Below are positions 59,126-64,000 of a stretch of DNA of 64,000 bases, piece after piece (positions within the stretch are counted from its first letter, which is position 1; the number at the start of each line of letters is the position of its first letter). The notes below the pieces were generated by a model that worked only from the letters and a program-made list of their open reading frames with translations, had not been told where the DNA came from and did not search any database. This DNA comes from Desulfosporosinus sp. (lineage in GTDB: Bacteria > Bacillota > Desulfitobacteriia > Desulfitobacteriales > Desulfitobacteriaceae): the NCBI GenBank assembly GCA_003513495.1, contig DOPM01000022.1:62001-126000 (forward strand). The letters run 5' to 3'. The translations under genes were made by a program, and so were the position numbers.

Positions 59126-59581
59126 TTAATTATCTTCAGTACAAAAATCTGCTGCCTCTTCTGCGCTGTAATCCCCATATACTAGTTTCATTAGGCCGGG
59201 GTAATATGTGTCAAATCCTAGTACACCATTCCAGACGGTGTTTAGAACCTGATCTTGAGAGGGATGTGCATCAGCTAGATCAAGGAAGGTGCGATACCTT
59301 ATTTCACCATTATCCATATCCATTTCAAAGTTACCATTGGCCAGTTCATAGTTTACACGGTTCATAAAATCACAAACTTCTAGGCGTTTGAATGGAGGGA
59401 TTTTTTGATCAATATGAGTATTACAGAGCAACGATTCTTGTTCTTCATCAACTAGAAGGAATGCATGAAAGTCAGTATTTATGCCACGAATCTCAAGTTT
59501 AATAATTCCATTCTTATTGTCAAAATCAAATTCCCAGCCATTTTGACTCAGAATCTCATAGAGCACCCGAAATAAGGACAT
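59126..59581 (-). CDS. YbjN-domain protein
   Basis: The 151-aa acidic protein resembles the YbjN family (PF10722), a type III chaperone-like fold: LYEILSQNGWEFDFDN, FMNRVNYELANGNFEMDMDN GEIRYRTFLDL and VWNGVLGFDTYYPGLMKLVY. YbjN proteins are proposed regulators or chaperones with no known enzymatic activity. RBS AGGAGG. Monocistronic. Confidence 0.75.
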   Translation of the reverse strand: MSLFRVLYEILSQNGWEFDFDNKNGIIKLEIRGINTDFHAFLLVDEEQESLLCNTHIDQKIPPFKRLEVCDFMNRVNYELANGNFEMDMDNGEIRYRTFLDLADAHPSQDQVLNTVWNGVLGFDTYYPGLMKLVYGDYSAEEAADFCTEDN

Positions 59582-59768
59582 TATTTTCCATCCTCCTATA
59601 TCTTCACTTTATAGTATAAATTTCCACGTAAAGAGGATAATTCCTCCTCCTTCTCGAAAGGTATTATAAAATAGTTATATAGAGAGAAAGGTATTTTAAA
59701 TTTGGACATAGAATTTATTGAATATAGATAATTGAGTGAATTTTATACGTGTTCAGGGAGGTTGTGCA

Positions 59769-60917
59769 TTGAGTTCACTGAAACATCAAATCCTTTTTTT
59801 GATGCTTGGTTCACTAGTTGTATTGGCAACGTGTTTAATCTTCATATTAGGGTTGCATTTGAAGCATCGGGCAGTGGATGCAGCGATTGTCAAAGCAAAA
59901 TCAGATCTAGCAACTTGCATGGAAATAATTCATTTAAAAAACCCAGGTCCATGGCAAGTAAAGGACGGACAACTTTACAAAGGGCAGAATCAAATCTCAC
60001 ATCGCACAGAACTTGTTGATCATCTATCCGAACTCACCGGGGATACAGTGACTCTATTTCTGGGTGATACTAGAGTTGCTACAACGGTGCGCAGTGTGAA
60101 TGGCCAGAGGGCTATAGGAACTAAGGTGTCAGATGCAGTGGCAGAAACTGTCTTAAAAAATGGACAGACTTATCTTGGTGAAGCGAATGTGGTGGGAGAA
60201 CTTTATCAGACGGCTTATGAACCTATTCGTGATATTAATGGGGATATCATTGGAATCTTTTATGTAGGAATTTCTAAAAGCTACGCCCAGGCGTTTATTG
60301 TTAATTCTCTGATACTATTAACAATATTCGGGTTAGGAGTAACATTAATTGTTGCTTTAGTAACTTGGTTTTTTATACAAAAATTTGTCATTAACCCACT
60401 TCATGAAATTACACTTGGAACACGTGACGTAGCTACTGGACACGCGACTGAGAAAGTCGATGTTACTGGGCCTAGGGAAATCGGAGAGTTAGCAGTCGCA
60501 TTTAACCAAATGGTTGAACGATTAGAAGATATTGCAGATGAAATGAGTAAAGTCTCTATGCCAAGAGATTCACATATGGACATAGAGAGTTCGGATGTGA
60601 TAAAGCTAGAAGAGCCAGAAATAATACCACAGGAACTTCCTAAACAAAATTTCAACTTCTCTCAGAGGGGCTTACCTAAAGGGCTAAATCTCCTCACTTT
60701 GAGGCAAATCATCTCTTTTGTGTGTGAAAAAAATGAACCTGTTTCTGCCGAAAATGTTGCTGAAGGGGTAAATCTAACTAGGGTAACAGTTCGTAGATAT
60801 CTTGAGTTCCTAGAACAATATGGTGCTTTGACAACGGATTTAAAATACGGCACAGTTGGGAGACCTGTTAAACTATTTCAACCGGTACATAATTTAAATA
60901 TTAAAGATATCGAATAA
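59769..60917 (+). CDS. Transmembrane one-component regulator: Cache sensor - HAMP - CitT/DcuR-type HTH
   Basis: The 382-aa protein has TM1 (8-31), an extracellular single-Cache domain (32-175; ATTVRSVNGQRAIGTKVSDA and YQTAYEPIRDINGDIIGIFY VGI), TM2 (176-203), HAMP (204-260), a linker, and a C-terminal HTH (308-372) with VNLTRVTVRRYLEFLEQYGA and YGTVGRPVKLF. That C-terminal block is the DNA-binding output of CitB/DcuR-type response regulators. No kinase or receiver domain is present, so an outside ligand would act directly on DNA from the membrane. TTG 59769 has RBS AGGGAGG; a GTG at 59736 precedes that RBS. It lies 294 bases before fdhA. Confidence 0.85.
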   Translation: MSSLKHQILFLMLGSLVVLATCLIFILGLHLKHRAVDAAIVKAKSDLATCMEIIHLKNPGPWQVKDGQLYKGQNQISHRTELVDHLSELTGDTVTLFLGDTRVATTVRSVNGQRAIGTKVSDAVAETVLKNGQTYLGEANVVGELYQTAYEPIRDINGDIIGIFYVGISKSYAQAFIVNSLILLTIFGLGVTLIVALVTWFFIQKFVINPLHEITLGTRDVATGHATEKVDVTGPREIGELAVAFNQMVERLEDIADEMSKVSMPRDSHMDIESSDVIKLEEPEIIPQELPKQNFNFSQRGLPKGLNLLTLRQIISFVCEKNEPVSAENVAEGVNLTRVTVRRYLEFLEQYGALTTDLKYGTVGRPVKLFQPVHNLNIKDIE

Positions 60918-60935
60918 TTCGTGAATGGAGCGAGA

Positions 60936-60964
60936 AGTCCCCCCTTAATTGGGGGGACTTTTTT
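60936..60964 (+). terminator. Terminator of the Cache-HAMP-HTH gene
   Basis: AGTCCCCCC (60936-60944) pairs with GGGGGGACT (60951-60959), followed by TTTTT. Confidence 0.9.
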
Positions 60965-61211
60965 ATTACATAATAGTTTTTTAATTATACAGAATAGTTT
61001 CTTTATGTACTTTATTAACAGAATGATGACTAAAGCGGGAAAGAGGGGTAAGCTTAAATACGAGATATAGTCAGAAAATTCAAGAAAATAACTGTATATC
61101 CCGTGTTAAGGGCTTGTACCAAATGTACTAATCCTACCTAAATCGGAAGTCGTAAAACTGTGTACTGGATCATAGGCATGTTTATGAACAATTCAAGGGG
61201 AGGAAAAAGAG
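60965..61211 (+). other. Leader region of the formate dehydrogenase gene
   Basis: No gene is seen here. It presumably contains the fdh promoter. No -24/-12 or convincing -35/-10 pair was found. AAGGGGAGG at 61195-61203 is the fdhA RBS. Confidence 0.5.
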
Positions 61212-64000
61212 ATGGATGTTTCTCGTCGGAGTTTCCTAAAACTTTCTGGACTTTCCATTGCTGCATTGGCGGCTGGCTTAGGGTTTGATCCTGCTGTCGC
61301 CCAGGCTAAGGGGTATGCTTTAAAAATTGAAGGAAGTAAAAAGATCCCTAGTATTTGCCACTTCTGCTCTGGTGGATGTGGAATGCTCTTGTATGTGAAA
61401 GACGGTAAGCTGATTCATCTTGAAGGTGATCCGGATCACCCAACCAATGAGGGGACCCTGTGTCCCAAAGCGGCAAGTTTACTCAGTGTGGCCAATTCTC
61501 CTGATCGTGTGACAAAGCCAAGACGCCGTGCTCCTGGGGCTGACCACTGGGAGGATATTTCTTGGGAAGAGGCGTTAGACATCGTCGCTAAGAAAACTAA
61601 AGAAGTCAGGGAAGCTAGTTGGAAAGCCGCTGATGAGATTGTCAATGCGAAAACGGGATTACCAGAAAGCCTTTCAGTCAATCGTGTAGAAGGTATCGCC
61701 TTCTTGGGTTCTGCAGAAGTTGATAATGAAGAATCTTACCTAATTAAAAAGTTCTGCGAGGTAATAGGAACCCCCTACAATGAACATCAAGCTCGTATAT
61801 GACACGCCCCCACGGTGGCAAGTTTGTCACCTTCATTTGGTCGAGGTGCGATGACGAATTCATGGTCTGATCTGAAAAATGCTGAGGTCTTTTTAATCGC
61901 AGGAAGTAACTGTGCAGAGAATCATCCCATTGCTATGAAATGGATCAATCGGGCAAAAGAAAAGGGTGCAAAAATAATCGTCGTGGATCCGCGTTTTACC
62001 CGGACAGCTGCTAAAGCAGATATCTTCGCCCAAATTCGACCGGGTACAGATATTGCCTATCTTGGCGCAATTATAAATTATATTCTTGATAAAAAGTTAT
62101 ACGATGAAACGTATGTTTTGAATTATACGAATGCTCTTTTGAAGGTCAATAAAGATTATACATTAGAGGATGGAGTTTTTTCCGGTTATAATGCTAAAAC
62201 AAGGAAATATGCCACTGCGAGCTGGGGCTACCAACTTGGGCCGGACAAAAAGCCTCTGAAAGCTGACAGTATAGAGGACCCAGACAGTGTATTTTCCAAG
62301 CTCAAAGGACACTATGCCAGATATACGTTTGAAACAGCTGAAAAAATTTCTGGGATTCCGGCAGCTAAAATCAAGGAAATTGCTGACGTTTTCTGTAAAG
62401 GAAAACCAGCAAGTATTCTTTATGCCCTGGGAATGACTCAACATACCACGGGTGTTCAAGGAATTCGTTCTTATGCCATTATTCAATTATTGTTAGGAAA
62501 CATCGGAAAAGCCGGTGGCGGTATTAACGCACTGCGTGGAGAACCGAATGTCCAAGGTTCAACGGATATGGCTAATTTAGTTAGCAACCTGCCGGGTTAT
62601 CTGCCGCACCCTATTAATACGGATAAGACCCTGCGTGATTATCTTGTGCGCAATGGATCATTTTTTGAGAAACATATAGTTGCCCAACTTAAAGCCTGGT
62701 TTGGTGAAAATGCCACCAAAGAAAATGACTATGGATTTAGCTACTTACCAAAGACTAATCCTTCAGTCAATGCGACGATGGTCAAACTCTTTGAGATGAT
62801 GAATAAAGGTCAATTCAAGCTGCTCTTTAACGTTGGTTCGAACTCCTCAGTTTCCATTCCGGACCTTCAGCTCGTCCGTTCAGCCTTAGCCAAACTTGAT
62901 ATGTTGGTCGTTTCTGACCTCTTCGAGATTGAAACTGCCCAGTTCTGGCGTGCTCCCGGAGTGATTCCGGCAGATATTAAGACTGAAGTCATTATGTTCC
63001 CTGCAGCTTTCGTCTATGAAAAGGCTGGCAGCATGTCAAATTCTTCGCGCTGGATTCAGTGGAAAGAAGCTGCGCTCAAGCCCCTCGGGGACTCAAAACC
63101 TGACCTTGACATGCTGGACCACCTCTTTAAGAAAATCCGTAAGTTGTATGAAGGTAGCACAGATGTTAAGGATGCTCCAATCTTAAAGGCCCGTTGGGAT
63201 TATGGTGATCATGAGCCAAGCGCACTAAAAGTACTACAAGAGCTGAGTGGGTATGACGAAACGACAGGTAAGCTCCTTCCGACCATAGGGGATTATCTTA
63301 AAGCACCAATTGGTACGGCTTCTACAGGGTGTTGGATATATGCTGGCGTAACGGGGAATGGAAACCTTGCGGCTCGTCGTAAGAGTGATGACCCCTCAGG
63401 GTTGGGGCTCTTTAAAGAATGGAGTTTTGCTTGGCCTGGAAATGTTCGTATTCTGTATAACCGTGCATCCTGCGACGAATTGGGCCAGCCCGTTGATACA
63501 AAACGCAAACTAATCTGGTGGGATGCTGCAGCTAAGGTATGGGCAGGGAATGACGGTGGGGACGTTGTCGATAAGACCAAGGGACCTGAGACACCGGAAG
63601 GTAAGTTAAGTTTCCGTATGAATCCTGAGGGTGTTGGTCGCTTATTTGCGGCCGCGTATATGAGTGGGTTACCTGCGGAACCACCCGCTGACGGACTCCC
63701 GGCCATCGGGATTCGTGGTGCAGGGTTATGTGTAGATGGACCGTTACCGGAATTTTATGAACCAACCGAAAGCCCAACCATAAATATTTTGCATCCCAAG
63801 ACTTCAATTAGTCCATGTGCAGTGGTGGTATCGACTCAAATCGGTAAGTCAGAGGAGTTCCCCCATGTTTTGACTACGTATGGGGTGGTGGAACATTTCT
63901 GTGCCGGAGGAATTACACGCAACATACCGTGGTTGAATGAAATTATGCCAGAACCCTTTGCTGAAATTAGTAAAAATCTAGGAGCTAAAATTGGGGTCAA
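61212..64000 (+). CDS. fdhA: Selenocysteine-containing formate dehydrogenase, molybdopterin subunit (partial, runs off the right edge)
   Basis: It opens with a twin-arginine signal (SRRSFLKLSG), then the [4Fe-4S] motif CHFCSGGCGMLL...GTLCPKAA. At residue 197 an in-frame TGA (61800-61802) lies in NEHQARI-U-HAPTVASLSPSFGRGA, the place of Sec196 in E. coli FdnG, and the same frame stays open for a further 2.2 kb to the window end. Molybdopterin-binding blocks (NCAENHPIAMKWI, YALGMTQHTTGVQG, GGGINALRGEPNVQG) follow. It oxidises formate to CO2 outside the membrane; a Fe-S beta and a cytochrome subunit would be expected downstream. At least 929 residues are present. Confidence 0.96.
61800..61831 (+). 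promoter_or_regulatory. UGA selenocysteine codon and SECIS-like hairpin
   Basis: After TGA there are 11 bases, then stem GGTGGC (61814-61819), loop AAGTTT (61820-61825) and stem GTCACC (61826-61831). E. coli fdhF has the same 11-base spacing, a six-base loop with an apical GU and a similar stem. It would recruit SelB. Confidence 0.88.

Noticed and set aside
61212..61802. Nonsense or frameshift mutation truncating formate dehydrogenase
   Set aside because: The single in-frame TGA is at the family's Sec position and is followed by a SECIS-like hairpin and 2.2 kb of intact homologous frame.

Overview
The window looks like chromosome of an anaerobic, spore-forming, low-to-mid GC Firmicute of the Desulfosporosinus/Desulfitobacterium type (Clostridia, Peptococcaceae). 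I infer this from gene content: an alpha/beta-type SASP, a CotF-like coat protein and spore photoproduct lyase (sporulation); a tRNA-sensing T-box, HprK, HutP and CsoR (Firmicute regulators); and a selenocysteine formate dehydrogenase, many Fe-S proteins and sigma-54 control (anaerobic metabolism). No rRNA, tRNA, CRISPR array or intact transposon was seen.

Layout. 1-3.3 kb: small housekeeping genes, a decayed GntR regulator and xpt. 3.4-5.7 kb: a T-box leader driving a detached trpBA pair. 6-8.6 kb: icd and an MscS-type channel. 8.9-11.4 kb: a two-subunit UxaA/SuyAB-type lyase divergent from an atypical hprK. 11.6-19 kb: a cell-wall hydrolase, a phasin-like protein with a UbiB kinase, splB and lutABC. 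19.2-25.6 kb: a fatty-acid beta-oxidation operon, fadR-fadN-fadA-fadE, with a FadR-type operator before fadR. 26-31 kb: an MBL-fold hydrolase and three tandem chemoreceptors with almost no extracellular domain.

31.1-46.7 kb is the most distinctive part. It holds a Fe-S/ferredoxin module with an unrecognised protein and a MaoC hydratase, a PAS-AAA+-Fis sigma-54 activator, a 4-hydroxybutyryl-CoA dehydratase-family enzyme, an acyl-CoA dehydrogenase, a nitroreductase, an acyl-CoA ligase, a DUF362 Fe-S protein, and second copies of fadN and fadA. Two textbook -24/-12 promoters (31131, 35813) each have an upstream 17-bp dyad fitting TGTRYG-N5-CGYACA, so the activator between them probably switches on both operons. 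I read the region as an inducible pathway that activates an unidentified carboxylic acid to its CoA ester, processes it by redox and radical or (de)hydration steps, and ends in thiolysis.

46.8-64 kb: spore coat protein, cadC-cadA (Cd/Zn/Pb export) with its operator, ymaF, hutP-hutH with a HutP-controlled terminator, csoR-copA-copZ (copper), SASP, HlyIII, YbjN, and a transmembrane regulator that joins a Cache sensor and HAMP directly to a CitT/DcuR-type DNA-binding domain. The last lies just upstream of a TAT-exported formate dehydrogenase whose in-frame UGA is followed by a SECIS-like hairpin; that gene runs off the right edge.

Dispersed palindromic intergenic repeats (three copies) and a shared hairpin-bearing motif (two copies) are also present.
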